Positions 7,291-16,370 of a stretch of 64,000 nt of DNA are shown here, piece by piece. Position 1 is the stretch's first letter; each line of letters opens with the position of its first letter. A program made the position numbers and the translations under genes. The DNA comes from Burkholderia sp. GAS332 (GTDB lineage: Bacteria; Pseudomonadota; Gammaproteobacteria; Burkholderiales; Burkholderiaceae): the NCBI GenBank assembly GCA_900142905.1, contig FSRV01000002.1, positions 3,844,001-3,908,000 of the forward strand. The letters are read 5' to 3'. A model generated the notes under the pieces. That model saw only the letters and a program-made list of their open reading frames with translations. It searched no databases and had not been told where the DNA came from.

Positions 7291-8388
7291 ATGACGTCCC
7301 CCAATACAACGACTCAAGGCGCGGCCGACCCGATTCAGTCCTATCTGAACCGTGGCTTGCGCAATTACTGGTATCCCGTTGCACCGAGCTGGCAAGTCGG
7401 CGACGCGCCGGTCGGCATCACACGCCTCGGCGACCAGATCGTGCTGTGGCGCGATAAGGAAGGCCAAGTCCGCGCGCTCGAAGACCGTTGCCCGCATCGC
7501 GGCGCGCGTCTGTCGCTCGGCTGGAATCTCGGCGGCAGCGTCGCGTGCTGGTATCACGGCATTGAAATCGACGGCGGCGGCATGGTCACGAAAGTGCCCG
7601 CTGTTTCGAACTGCCCGCTGGAAGGCCAGAAGTGCGTGAAGTCGTACCCGGTCGAAGAGCATGCCGGCGCGATCTTCCTGTGGTTCGGCGACGAAGCCCA
7701 TAAAGAACCGGCGCCGCTCGTGCTGCCGCAAGAACTGGTCGGCGAGGAGTACGCAAGCTTCCTGTGCATGTCGAACTGGAAGTGCAATTACCAGTACGCA
7801 ATCGACAACGTGATGGACCCGATGCACGGCGCGTACCTGCATGCGACGTCGCACTCGATGGCCGAAGGCGACAAGCAGGCCGACATGCGCGTGCGCAAGA
7901 CCGAAACCGGTCTGATGTTCGAAAAGGTCGGTCAGCGCGACGTGAACTTCGACTGGGTCGAACTCGGCGAGACCGGCACGCTGTGGATGCGCCTCGCGAT
8001 TCCGTACAAGAAGAAGTTCGGCCCGGGTGGCAACTTCGGCATCATCGGCTTCGCTGTGCCCATCGACGAAAACAACTGCCAGGTTTACTTCTGGCGTACC
8101 CGCAAAGTGTCCGGCTGGCAGCGCGACGCATGGCGTTTCATGTATCGCAACCGTCTGGAAGGTCTGCATTGGGACGTGCTCGAGCAAGACCGTTACGTGC
8201 TGGAAAGCATGGCGCCGAATGCGCGCGAGCATGAATTCCTCTATCAGCACGACGTCGGCATGACGCGTGTGCGCCGCATGTTCCGTCAGCGCGCACAGCA
8301 GCATTTTGCCGATCTGGAAGCGCATCGCGCTGAAGCCGCTCAGTCCGGCGCCGCGCAAACGGACGCAGCAGGCCACAGCCATGCATAA
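7291..8388 (+). CDS. Rieske non-heme iron oxygenase, alpha subunit
   Basis: 365 aa; ATG at 7291 follows TCCGGAG. Rieske ligands are Cys67-x-His69 (CPHRGARL) and Cys86-x2-His89 (CWYHG). The mononuclear iron site is N173-x2-D176-x2-H179-x4-H184 (NVMDPMHGAYLH), with Asp176 the residue usually bridging to the neighbouring Rieske centre. The enzyme should use O2 and electrons from the ferredoxin to mono- or dihydroxylate, or demethylate, a ring substrate. No beta subunit (about 180 aa, NTF2-like) is present, so it is an alpha-only type such as the phthalate or vanillate groups. Substrate unknown. Confidence 0.93.
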   Translation: MTSPNTTTQGAADPIQSYLNRGLRNYWYPVAPSWQVGDAPVGITRLGDQIVLWRDKEGQVRALEDRCPHRGARLSLGWNLGGSVACWYHGIEIDGGGMVTKVPAVSNCPLEGQKCVKSYPVEEHAGAIFLWFGDEAHKEPAPLVLPQELVGEEYASFLCMSNWKCNYQYAIDNVMDPMHGAYLHATSHSMAEGDKQADMRVRKTETGLMFEKVGQRDVNFDWVELGETGTLWMRLAIPYKKKFGPGGNFGIIGFAVPIDENNCQVYFWRTRKVSGWQRDAWRFMYRNRLEGLHWDVLEQDRYVLESMAPNAREHEFLYQHDVGMTRVRRMFRQRAQQHFADLEAHRAEAAQSGAAQTDAAGHSHA

Positions 8389-9157
8389 CGACGCGTCCTC
8401 GGCATTGTCAGCACTCAAAGGCCGGCGTGTCCTCGTGACCGGCGGCGCGCGCGGTCTCGGCGCGGCGTTTGTTCGCTCGCTGGTGCAAGCCGGTGCGCGA
8501 GTCGTATTCGGCGATGTGCTGCATGACGAAGGCCGTGCGCTCGCGGCGTCGCTGATCGAGCAAGGTCACGCGGTGACGTATTTGCCGCTCGATCTCGCGG
8601 ATCCCGTCAGCATCAAGCAGTTTGCCGATCGCGCTGCGGCGCAATTCGGCGGCCTCGACGCACTGATCAACAACGCGGCGATTACCAACTCGGGCGGCAA
8701 GTTTGCTGACGAGTTGTCGGTCGAGACGTGGGACGCCGTGATGAACGTCAACGTGCGCGGCACGTGGCTGATGAGCACCGCGGCCTTGCCGTATCTGCGC
8801 GACTCGGGCCGCGGCAGCATCGTCAACATCGCGTCCGATACAGCGATGTGGGGCGCGCCGAAGTTGCTCGCGTATGTGGCCAGCAAGGGCGCCGTGATCT
8901 CGATGACCCGCTCGCTGGCGCGCGAATTCGGTGCCCACGGCGTGACGGTCAACGCGATCGCACCGGGTCTCACCGAAGTCGAGGCCACTGCTTACGTGCC
9001 CGCCGAGCGTCACCAGTATTACCTGCAAGGCCGTGCGCTTACGCGCGCACAAGTGCCCGACGACGTCACCGGGCCGGTGCTGTTCCTGTTGTCCGATGCC
9101 GCGCGCTTCGTGACTGGCCAGTTGCTGCCGGTCAACGGCGGCTTCGTGATGAATTGA
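8381..9157 (+). CDS. SDR-family oxidoreductase 1 (intact tetrad)
   Basis: 258 aa, overlapping the oxygenase gene by 8 nt. It has the classical short-chain dehydrogenase plan: TGGARGLG at 20-27 for NAD(P), NNAA near 97-100, and the catalytic Ser152, Tyr165 and Lys169 (AYVASKG). A natural role after a Rieske dioxygenase would be oxidation of a cis-dihydrodiol to a catechol, which would then be open to ring cleavage by the extradiol enzyme at 16371-17336. That role is inferred from position; the fold and the dehydrogenase chemistry are well supported. Confidence 0.9.
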   Translation: MHNDASSALSALKGRRVLVTGGARGLGAAFVRSLVQAGARVVFGDVLHDEGRALAASLIEQGHAVTYLPLDLADPVSIKQFADRAAAQFGGLDALINNAAITNSGGKFADELSVETWDAVMNVNVRGTWLMSTAALPYLRDSGRGSIVNIASDTAMWGAPKLLAYVASKGAVISMTRSLAREFGAHGVTVNAIAPGLTEVEATAYVPAERHQYYLQGRALTRAQVPDDVTGPVLFLLSDAARFVTGQLLPVNGGFVMN

Positions 9158-9183
9158 TCTTGTCGAATCGAAAGGAGAAAGAG

Positions 9184-9711
9184 ATGGCGGACGCCGAACT
9201 CGAACGCAAATCGTGGGAACAACCCGCGGACGCGAGCTTTGCACAATGGTTGGACAGCCGCGTCGCGCGCCTGGAAACGCGTCGTTATGACTGGGACGCG
9301 CTGAAGTTTCAGGCCGACTACGACCCGAAATATCGCCGCGCGCAAATGCGTTATGTCGGCACGGGCGGCACGGGCGTCGCGAAGGACATGAACACGGTGC
9401 CTGCGGGCGGCTTCACGTTCTCGACGATGGTGATCCCGGCCGGCAACATCGGCCCGAGCCACATTCATATGGATGTCGAAGAAATTTTCTTCGTGCTGCG
9501 CGGCAAGATGAAGGTGATCTGCGAGAAAGACGGCGAAACCTGGGAAGCCGTGCTCGGCGAGCGCGATCTGATCTCGGTGCCGCCGGGCGTGTATCGCACG
9601 GAAGTGAACATCGGCGAAGAAGACGCGTTGATGTGCGTGATGCTCGGTGCAGCCAAGCCGATCACGCCGACGTATCCGCCGGATTCGCCTTTGGCCAAGC
9701 TCAAGCGCTAA
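9184..9711 (+). CDS. Cupin-domain protein
   Basis: 175 aa. After an N-terminal helical part, a single cupin barrel shows motif 1 as GPSHIHMDVEEIFFVLRG, with H-x-H and a Glu metal ligand. Motif 2 is GERDLISVPPGVYRTEVN; here the usual fourth ligand, the His after P-x-G-x2, is Arg. A 2-His-Glu metal site or a non-catalytic barrel are both possible. Such proteins in aromatic operons can be isomerases, dioxygenases or lyases. Preceded by AAAGGAGAAAGAG, a strong ribosome binding site. Function not assignable. Confidence 0.85.
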   Translation: MADAELERKSWEQPADASFAQWLDSRVARLETRRYDWDALKFQADYDPKYRRAQMRYVGTGGTGVAKDMNTVPAGGFTFSTMVIPAGNIGPSHIHMDVEEIFFVLRGKMKVICEKDGETWEAVLGERDLISVPPGVYRTEVNIGEEDALMCVMLGAAKPITPTYPPDSPLAKLKR

Positions 9712-9757
9712 GCCTTCAGTTATCAGCGCCGTTTTGAAAACACCCGCGAAGGAAATC

Positions 9758-10648
9758 ATGTCCGCAGTCCCGTCCACCACCGTCGATCAGAACGCTACGC
9801 TCGAAGCGCGCCTTGGCCGCTTTCCCGCGCAGCAGATCTGGCTGGCATCGCAACGCGCTGTGAGCTATCGCGATGTGGATAGCGCCGAAGGCGAAGCACT
9901 GCCACTCGTGCTGTTGCACGGTATAGGTTCGGGCGCGGCTTCGTGGGTGCAGCAGTTTGAAGTACTGGGTGAGACGCGCCGTGTGCTGGCGTGGGATGCG
10001 CCGGGGTATGGGGCGTCAACACCCGTCGAAGCCGTTTCGCCTGCCGCAAGTGATTACGCAACGGTATTGAAGGAATGGCTCGACGCGCTCGGCATTGAAC
10101 GCTGCGTGCTGCTGGGCCATTCGCTTGGCGCGATCATCGCGGGTGCGTTTGCTGTGACGAATCCGCAGCGCGTGGTCGGCTTGCTGCTGTTGTCACCGGC
10201 TGGCGGTTATGGCGCTTCGCCGGCGGAAGTGCGCGAAACCAAACGCGATCAGCGCCTTGCGATGATTGCCGAACTCGGCCCGCAAGGTCTCGCCGAAAAA
10301 CGCAGCACCAATATGGTGTCTGTCCACGCGAGCGACGAAGCGCGCGCATGGGTGCGCTGGAACATGTCGCGCGTGATCCCGCACGGCTATGCGCAAGCGA
10401 CGCATCTGCTCGCGAACGCCGATCTGGCCAGCGATCTCGCTCGCTACAAAGGCCGCATCAACATCGCGGTCGGCGCTGAAGACACGATTACGCCCCCCGA
10501 AGCCTGCGAGCGACTCGCACTGGCTGCCAGCACCACACTGCAGGTCGTGCCCCGCGCGGGGCACGCCGGCTATATCGAAGCACCCGCCGCGTACACCGCG
10601 ATCATCGACACGTTCTGTCGCGTGAGCGACGGACAACGGAGCCAATGA
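9758..10648 (+). CDS. Alpha/beta-hydrolase, possibly C-C bond hydrolase
   Basis: 296 aa; ATG at 9758 is preceded by GAAGGAAAT. The fold is clear: oxyanion region LLHGIGSGAASW, nucleophile elbow GHSLGA, acid in GAEDTITPPE, and His in RAGHAGYIEAP. Members near Rieske and extradiol enzymes commonly hydrolyse meta-cleavage products (BphD/MhpC group), which fits the ring-cleavage dioxygenase at the far end of this operon. An ester or lactone hydrolase is an alternative. It abuts the second IclR gene with no gap. Confidence 0.88.
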   Translation: MSAVPSTTVDQNATLEARLGRFPAQQIWLASQRAVSYRDVDSAEGEALPLVLLHGIGSGAASWVQQFEVLGETRRVLAWDAPGYGASTPVEAVSPAASDYATVLKEWLDALGIERCVLLGHSLGAIIAGAFAVTNPQRVVGLLLLSPAGGYGASPAEVRETKRDQRLAMIAELGPQGLAEKRSTNMVSVHASDEARAWVRWNMSRVIPHGYAQATHLLANADLASDLARYKGRINIAVGAEDTITPPEACERLALAASTTLQVVPRAGHAGYIEAPAAYTAIIDTFCRVSDGQRSQ

Positions 10649-11536
10649 ATGACGCCCGACACGATTAACGCCGAGCGCGACGCGGACGACGACCGCAACG
10701 ACACCAGCAGCGATATCGCCTATCGCGTGCCGGGTCTGGAACGCGGTCTGAAGATTCTTACCGAGTTTTCGCCGCGCGAGCCGGTACTCGGCGCACCGGA
10801 ATTATCCAAGCGCCTGAAGATTCCCCGCACGACGGTGTTCCGTCTGCTGCAAACACTCGAATCGCTTGGCTTTCTCGAGCGTGCAGACAAGGACCGCAAC
10901 TATCGCCTCGGCGTCGCGGTGCTGCGGCTCGGTTTCGAATACCTGAGCTCGCTCGAATTGACGGACCTCGGTTTGCCGATTATCGAAGCGCTGCGCAACG
11001 ACACCGGCTTGACGAGCCACATCGTGATTCGCGATGGACGTGATGTCGTGTTCGTCGCCAAGGCGCAAAGCCATGCGCCGATTTTCAGCTCGGTGAAGGT
11101 GAACGTCGGCACGCGCCTGCCGGCCTACGCGACGACGCACGGTCAGGTGCTGATGGGCGACATGACGCTCGAGGACTTGAAAAAGCTCTATCCCGAGCCG
11201 GAACTCGAACGCTTCACAAAGCAGACGCCCGCCACGATCGACGACCTGTATGAACGGATTCGCGATGACGCCAAGCGCGGTTACGCGATCAGCGAGTCGT
11301 CGTTCGAGCGCGGCATTTCGGTGGTGAGCGCGCCGGTGCGCAACGATACGGGCCGCATCGTCGCCGTGATCACGACGACGATTCCGCGTCACGAGATCGA
11401 TGCCTCGCTGCTCGACAGCGGCCTGATCGACAAGGTTCGCCGTGCCGCCGACGAACTCTCGCAGCGGCTTAACTATCGGCCGAAGGGTAGCCCGAACGCG
11501 GGCACGAAATACATGAAGGCACTGGGGCTCAAATGA
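10649..11536 (+). CDS. IclR-family transcriptional regulator 2
   Basis: 295 aa, starting immediately after the hydrolase stop codon and ending 4 nt inside the next SDR gene. The winged helix (VPGLERGLKILTEFS, GAPELSKRLKIPRTTVFRLLQTL) and the effector domain (SSFERGISVVSAPVRN) align without large gaps to the regulator at 4031-5002; by eye about two thirds or more of residues are identical. It lacks the long polar N-terminal extension. Being inside the operon it is likely autoregulated and may compete with or replace its paralogue at the shared TGTTCC sites. Confidence 0.92.
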   Translation: MTPDTINAERDADDDRNDTSSDIAYRVPGLERGLKILTEFSPREPVLGAPELSKRLKIPRTTVFRLLQTLESLGFLERADKDRNYRLGVAVLRLGFEYLSSLELTDLGLPIIEALRNDTGLTSHIVIRDGRDVVFVAKAQSHAPIFSSVKVNVGTRLPAYATTHGQVLMGDMTLEDLKKLYPEPELERFTKQTPATIDDLYERIRDDAKRGYAISESSFERGISVVSAPVRNDTGRIVAVITTTIPRHEIDASLLDSGLIDKVRRAADELSQRLNYRPKGSPNAGTKYMKALGLK

Positions 11537-12339
11537 TCCAAATCGACTTGACCGGACAGGTAGCGGTGGTGACGGGCGGTTCGTCCGGCATCGGCCTCGC
11601 CACCGCCGAACTGTTTCTGCGGGCAGGCGCTTCGGTGGCGATCTGCGGACGCGACAGCGAACGTCTCGCGCAAGCGGAAGCCTCGCTGAAGGCGCAGTTT
11701 CCCGGCGCGCAGTTGCTGGCGCAAACCTGCGACGTGCTCGACGCCGACGCAGTGAACGCATTCGCGCAAGCAGTGCAAGCGCGCTTCGGCCGCACGGACA
11801 TGCTGGTGAACAACGCCGGCCAGGGCCGCGTGTCGACGTTCGCCGACACCACCGACGACGCCTGGCGCGAAGAACTCGACCTGAAGTACTTCAGCGTGAT
11901 TCGCCCGACCCGCGCGTTCATGCCGATGCTGCGCGATGCGGCCGGGTCAGGCCATACCGCGGTGGTCTGCGTGAACTCGCTGCTCGCCCTGCAACCGGAG
12001 CCGCATATGGTGGCGACTTCGTCGGCTCGCGCCGGTGTGCTGAGCCTCATCAAATCGCTCGCGGTGGAACTTGCGCCGCAACGCATTCGCGTGAATTCGA
12101 TTCTGATCGGCATCGTCGAATCGGGTCAATGGCGCCGCCGTTACGCGAAGGAAGCGCAGCCGGGCCAGAGCTGGGAAGACTGGACCGCGGAACTCGCGCG
12201 CAAGAAAAACATTCCGCTAGGCCGCTTCGGTCGCCCCGAAGAAGCCGCACAAGCGCTCTTTTACCTGGCTACGACGCTGTCGTCCTATACGACGGGCAGT
12301 CACATCGATGTTTCTGGAGGCGTTGCACGACATGTCTAA
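11533..12339 (+). CDS. SDR-fold protein 2 with substituted catalytic Tyr and Lys
   Basis: 268 aa, ATGA overlap with the IclR gene. The Rossmann part is intact: TGGSSGIG at 14-21 and VNNAG at 92-96. Ser149 occupies the catalytic serine position, but 13 residues later, where Tyr is expected, there is Thr162, and the Lys position is Arg166 (ATSSARAG). The protein should therefore bind NAD(P) but cannot use the standard Tyr-Lys mechanism. The segment after it (RVNSILIGIVESGQWRRRY) is well formed, arguing against decay. It could be a variant oxidoreductase, a dehydratase-like enzyme or a binding partner. Confidence 0.88.
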   Translation: MIQIDLTGQVAVVTGGSSGIGLATAELFLRAGASVAICGRDSERLAQAEASLKAQFPGAQLLAQTCDVLDADAVNAFAQAVQARFGRTDMLVNNAGQGRVSTFADTTDDAWREELDLKYFSVIRPTRAFMPMLRDAAGSGHTAVVCVNSLLALQPEPHMVATSSARAGVLSLIKSLAVELAPQRIRVNSILIGIVESGQWRRRYAKEAQPGQSWEDWTAELARKKNIPLGRFGRPEEAAQALFYLATTLSSYTTGSHIDVSGGVARHV

Positions 12340-13990
12340 CAAAACCACCGTTGGCGAACTGATCGCCGCTTTTCTCGAACAATGCGGCGTTCAAACCGCA
12401 TTCGGCGTCATCTCGATCCACAACATGCCGATCCTCGACGCGATCCACAACCGCGGCAAGATTCGCTATGTCGGCGCACGCGGCGAAGCGGGCGCGGTGA
12501 ATATGGCCGACGGTCTGGCGCGTGTTTCCGGCGGGCTCGGCGTGGCATTCACCAGCACCGGCACGGCGGCGGGTAACGCGGCCGGCGCGATGGTCGAAGC
12601 CCTGACGGCGGGCACCGCGCTCTTGCACGTCACCGGCCAGATCGAAACCGAATACCTCGATCAGGACCTCGCTTATATCCACGAAGCACCGGATCAATTG
12701 TCGATGCTGTCGTCGATCTCGAAGGCCGCGTTCCGCGTGCGCTCGGTCGAAACCGCACTGCCGACGATCCGCGAAGCCGTCCGTGTCGCACAAACCGCAC
12801 CGAGTGGTCCGGTCAGCGTTGAAATCCCGATCGACATTCAAGCTGCCGAAATCGAATGGCCTGCCGATCTGGGCGCGCCGCACGTCACGACGCTTACGCA
12901 TTGCGGCAAGCGCGTCGCTCAGTTGGCAGAGCAACTGGTGAGCGCGAAGCGCCCGCTGTTGTGGCTCGGCGGCGGCACGCGTCACGCACGTGCTGCGGTT
13001 GAACGTCTCGTCGCGTTGGGCTTCGGTGTGGTGACCAGCGTTCAGGGCCGTGGCGTGCTGCCGGAAGATCATCCGGCGACGCTCGGCGCGTTCAACGTGC
13101 ACTCGGCAGTCGAGAGCTTCTACAAGACGTGTGACGCGCTGGTGGTGGTCGGTTCACGTCTGCGTGGCAATGAAACGCTGAAATACAAGCTCGCGCTGCC
13201 GCAACCGCTGTATCGCATCGACGCTGACGCGCTCGCCGACAACCGCGGCTATCGCAACGACATGTTCATTCACGGCGATGCATCGGCCGTTCTCGAAGAA
13301 CTCGCGACGCTGCTCGAAGGCCGCCTGAAGGTCGATCCGACTTTCGCGCAAGACCTGGCTGCCGCACGCGAAAGCGCAGTCGCCGATGTGGGCAAGGGCC
13401 TCGGCCCGTACAAGCGCCTGGTCGACGCCTTGCAACAGGCTGTGGGCCGCGACTATAACTGGGTGCGGGACGTCACGATCTCGAACAGCACGTGGGGTAA
13501 CCGCATGCTGAAGATCTTCTCGCCGCGCGCTGGCGTTCATGCACTCGGCGGCGGTATCGGCCAAGGCATGCAAATGGGTATCGGCGCAGCACTCGCTGGC
13601 AATGCCGCGAAGACCGTGTGCCTGGTCGGCGACGGCGGCCTGATGGTCAACGTCGGCGAACTCGCAACGGCCGTGCAGGAAAACGCCAATGTGATGATCG
13701 TCCTGATGAACGACCAGTGCTACGGCGTGATCCGCAACATTCAGGACGCGCAATATGGCGGCCGCCGCTGCTACGTCGATCTGCACCAGCCGGATTTCGC
13801 GCAGTTCTGCGAGAGCCTGAAGCTCACGCACTATCGCATCAAGTCGCTCGACCAGGCCGAGGAGATCATCCGCGAAGGCATGGCGAAGACGGGCCCTGTG
13901 CTGGTCGAAGTGGACATGCTGTCGGTCGGCTCGTTCGCCACCGCGTTCGCGGGTCCGCCGGTCAAGGAAAAGGAGCCGGAACATGCATGA
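12332..13990 (+). CDS. Thiamine-diphosphate-dependent enzyme (decarboxylase/acetolactate-synthase family)
   Basis: 552 aa, starting at [14 protein letters not shown], 8 nt inside the preceding gene. The three-domain ThDP architecture is visible: Pyr domain with the proton-relay Glu52 ([12 protein letters not shown]), central nucleotide-binding-like domain, and PP domain with the ThDP/Mg motif beginning GDGG near residue 431 and ending with Asn about 25-30 residues later. Likely reaction is decarboxylation of a 2-oxo acid to an aldehyde, which the aldehyde dehydrogenase two genes downstream could oxidise; carboligation is an alternative. It is not the canonical IlvB, which is partnered with IlvN. 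Confidence 0.9.
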   Translation: MSNKTTVGELIAAFLEQCGVQTAFGVISIHNMPILDAIHNRGKIRYVGARGEAGAVNMADGLARVSGGLGVAFTSTGTAAGNAAGAMVEALTAGTALLHVTGQIETEYLDQDLAYIHEAPDQLSMLSSISKAAFRVRSVETALPTIREAVRVAQTAPSGPVSVEIPIDIQAAEIEWPADLGAPHVTTLTHCGKRVAQLAEQLVSAKRPLLWLGGGTRHARAAVERLVALGFGVVTSVQGRGVLPEDHPATLGAFNVHSAVESFYKTCDALVVVGSRLRGNETLKYKLALPQPLYRIDADALADNRGYRNDMFIHGDASAVLEELATLLEGRLKVDPTFAQDLAAARESAVADVGKGLGPYKRLVDALQQAVGRDYNWVRDVTISNSTWGNRMLKIFSPRAGVHALGGGIGQGMQMGIGAALAGNAAKTVCLVGDGGLMVNVGELATAVQENANVMIVLMNDQCYGVIRNIQDAQYGGRRCYVDLHQPDFAQFCESLKLTHYRIKSLDQAEEIIREGMAKTGPVLVEVDMLSVGSFATAFAGPPVKEKEPEHA

Positions 13991-14813
13991 GGCCGGCTAC
14001 GCGGGGCATCACGCACCCGTCGACGTCGCGATGATCGGCTTCGGCGCGATCGGCCAGGCGGTGTATCGCTCGGTCGAGTCGGATCCGACCGTGCACGTGT
14101 CGCACGTGATTGTGCCGGAACGCTATATGGCGTCGGTGCGTGAAGTGGTGGGTTCGTCGGTCGACGTGGTCTCGTCGGTGTCCGCGTTGAACAGCCAGCC
14201 GCATTTCGCGCTGGAATGTGCGGGCCATAGCGCGCTGGTCGATCACGTGGTGCCGTTGCTGAAAGCCGGTACGGATTGCGCGGTCGCGTCGATCGGTGCG
14301 CTGTCCGACATGATGTTGCTGGACGCACTGTCCGCAGCGGCTGACGAAGGCGATGCGACGTTGACGCTGTTGTCCGGCGCAATCGGCGGCGTAGATGCAT
14401 TGGCTGCGGCCAAGCTCGGCGGCCTCGACGAAGTGCTGTACACCGGCCGCAAGCCGCCTATGGGCTGGCTTGGCACGCCCGCGGAACAGGTCTGCAATTT
14501 GCATGCGCTGAGCGAAGAGACGGTGATTTTCGAAGGCAGCGCGCGCGAAGCGGCGCGGCTGTATCCGAAGAACGCCAATGTTGCCGCGACGGTTGCCCTG
14601 GCCGGCCTCGGTCTGGACCACACCACGGTCCGCCTGATCGCCGATCCGAACGTGTCGCGCAATGTGCACCGCATCGTGGCGCGCGGCGCATTCGGCGAGA
14701 TGTCGCTGGAAATGTGCGGCAAGCCGCTGCCGGACAACCCCAAGACCTCCGCCCTGACCGCGTTCAGCGCGATCCGTGCGTTACGCAATCGCGCGGCCCG
14801 CTGCGTGATTTAA
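13983..14813 (+). CDS. L-aspartate dehydrogenase-family protein (NadX/DUF108 type)
   Basis: 276 aa, 8-nt overlap with the ThDP gene. The N-terminal Rossmann motif is GFGAIG at 19-24; the C-terminal domain keeps the family's substrate-binding region, [19 protein letters not shown], with a likely catalytic His229. Family members oxidise L-aspartate to iminoaspartate/oxaloacetate with NAD(P) or run in reverse. Placement between a ThDP enzyme and an aldehyde dehydrogenase in a catabolic operon, away from any nad genes, suggests a degradative substrate: aspartate or a related amino/imino acid released by the pathway. From memory, P. aeruginosa has a comparable aspartate dehydrogenase neighbourhood. 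Confidence 0.87.
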   Translation: MHEAGYAGHHAPVDVAMIGFGAIGQAVYRSVESDPTVHVSHVIVPERYMASVREVVGSSVDVVSSVSALNSQPHFALECAGHSALVDHVVPLLKAGTDCAVASIGALSDMMLLDALSAAADEGDATLTLLSGAIGGVDALAAAKLGGLDEVLYTGRKPPMGWLGTPAEQVCNLHALSEETVIFEGSAREAARLYPKNANVAATVALAGLGLDHTTVRLIADPNVSRNVHRIVARGAFGEMSLEMCGKPLPDNPKTSALTAFSAIRALRNRAARCVI

Positions 14814-14853
14814 GACATTAGCTGATTAGCTGAAGCAAACCGGAACGACCGAC

Positions 14854-16344
14854 ATGACTCACTTCGATACCAGCCTCGTGCCCACCGGCGATATTTTCAT
14901 CGGCGGCGAATGGCGGCAAGGGCGTGGCAACCCGTACAAAAGCCTGTATCCGGCGGATCAGTCGGTCAACATGGAAATCTCGACGGCCAATGCCGACGAC
15001 GCCCGCGAAGCCGTGGAAGCCGCGGATATCGCCTGGCGCCGCGCGGATTGGTCAGGTTTGAAGCCGCATCAGCGCGCGCTGATTCTGTACCGCATTGCCG
15101 ATCTGATCATGTCGCGTCATGAAGCGCTCGCGCAATTGCAGCGCCGCGACAACGGCAAGCCGATCAACGAAACGCGTGTGCTGGTAGCAAGCGCCGCGAA
15201 CACGTTCCGCTATTTCGCGGCGTGCCTCGAAACGCTCGACGAAGAAGTGACGCCCTCGCGCGGCGACTATCTGACGATGAGCATTTACGAGCCGATTGGT
15301 GTGATCGCGGCCATTACGCCGTGGAATTCGCCGATTGCGTCCGACGCACAGAAACTGGCGCCGGCACTGGCAGGCGGTAACGCCGTGGTGTTGAAGCCCG
15401 CTGAGGTCACGCCGTTGGTGTCGCTTGCGTTGGCTCGTATCTGCGAAGAAGCCGGTGTGCCGAAGGGTGTGATCAGTGTGGTGCCAGGTAAGGGTTCGGT
15501 GATCGGCGACGTGCTGGTGCGCCATCCGTTGGTGAAGAAAGTGTCGTTCACCGGTGGCACGGAAGTGGGTCGTGGCATCGCGCGCATTGCGGCGGACAAG
15601 CTGATGCCCGTGTCGCTGGAGCTCGGCGGCAAATCGCCAACCATCGTGTTCGACGACGCCGATCTCGATCATGCCGTGAACGGCGTGCTGTACGGCATTT
15701 TCAGTTCGTCGGGCGAAGCGTGCATCGCGGGTTCGCGCCTGTTCGTGCAGCGCTCGATCTACGACGCGTTCATGAAGCGCCTCGCGGAAGGCGCACGCAA
15801 GCTGCGCGTCGGCGATCCGTCGCGTGCGGAAACGCAGATGGGTCCGCTGATTACAGCAGCGCATCGCGAAACCGTCGAACGTTACGTCGCATTGGGTCTG
15901 GAAGAAGGCGGCCGCCTGCTGTGCGGCGGCGAACGTCCGGTTGGCGATGGCCGTGAAGCAGGCACCTACTTCCAGCCGACGATACTCGAAGGTCTCACGA
16001 ACGACGCCCGCATCTGCCAGGAAGAAATCTTCGGCCCGGTGCTGGTCGCGATGCCATTCGACGACGAAGCATCGCTGCTGAAAGAAGCGAACAATAGTGT
16101 GTTCGGCCTCGCCGCCGGCATCTGGACGCGCGATTACAAACGCGCCTACCGGATCGCCCGCGCGCTTGAGACCGGCACCGTGTGGATCAACACCTACAAG
16201 CTGTTCTCGATTTCGACGCCGTTTAGCGGCTGGAAGGAGAGCGGCATGGGACGCGAGAAAGGCCGTCTCGGCATCCGCGAATACATGCAACAGAAGAGCC
16301 TCTACTGGGGCTTGAACGACGCGCCGCTGGCGTGGGCGAACTAA
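14854..16344 (+). CDS. NAD(P)-dependent aldehyde dehydrogenase
   Basis: 496 aa, normal for the ALDH superfamily. TPWNSP marks the substrate and cofactor entry, ELGGKSP carries the general base Glu256, SSGEACIAGSR carries the nucleophile Cys290, and EEIFGPV is the conserved C-terminal cofactor motif. The C-terminus (KESGMGREKGRLGIREYMQQKSLYW) resembles betaine- or hydroxymuconic-semialdehyde-type enzymes. It likely oxidises an aldehyde produced by the ThDP enzyme or by ring cleavage. A 40-nt gap separates it from the aspartate dehydrogenase gene. Confidence 0.93.
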   Translation: MTHFDTSLVPTGDIFIGGEWRQGRGNPYKSLYPADQSVNMEISTANADDAREAVEAADIAWRRADWSGLKPHQRALILYRIADLIMSRHEALAQLQRRDNGKPINETRVLVASAANTFRYFAACLETLDEEVTPSRGDYLTMSIYEPIGVIAAITPWNSPIASDAQKLAPALAGGNAVVLKPAEVTPLVSLALARICEEAGVPKGVISVVPGKGSVIGDVLVRHPLVKKVSFTGGTEVGRGIARIAADKLMPVSLELGGKSPTIVFDDADLDHAVNGVLYGIFSSSGEACIAGSRLFVQRSIYDAFMKRLAEGARKLRVGDPSRAETQMGPLITAAHRETVERYVALGLEEGGRLLCGGERPVGDGREAGTYFQPTILEGLTNDARICQEEIFGPVLVAMPFDDEASLLKEANNSVFGLAAGIWTRDYKRAYRIARALETGTVWINTYKLFSISTPFSGWKESGMGREKGRLGIREYMQQKSLYWGLNDAPLAWAN

Positions 16345-16370
16345 TACGCAAGATACGCAAGAGGCACGTT

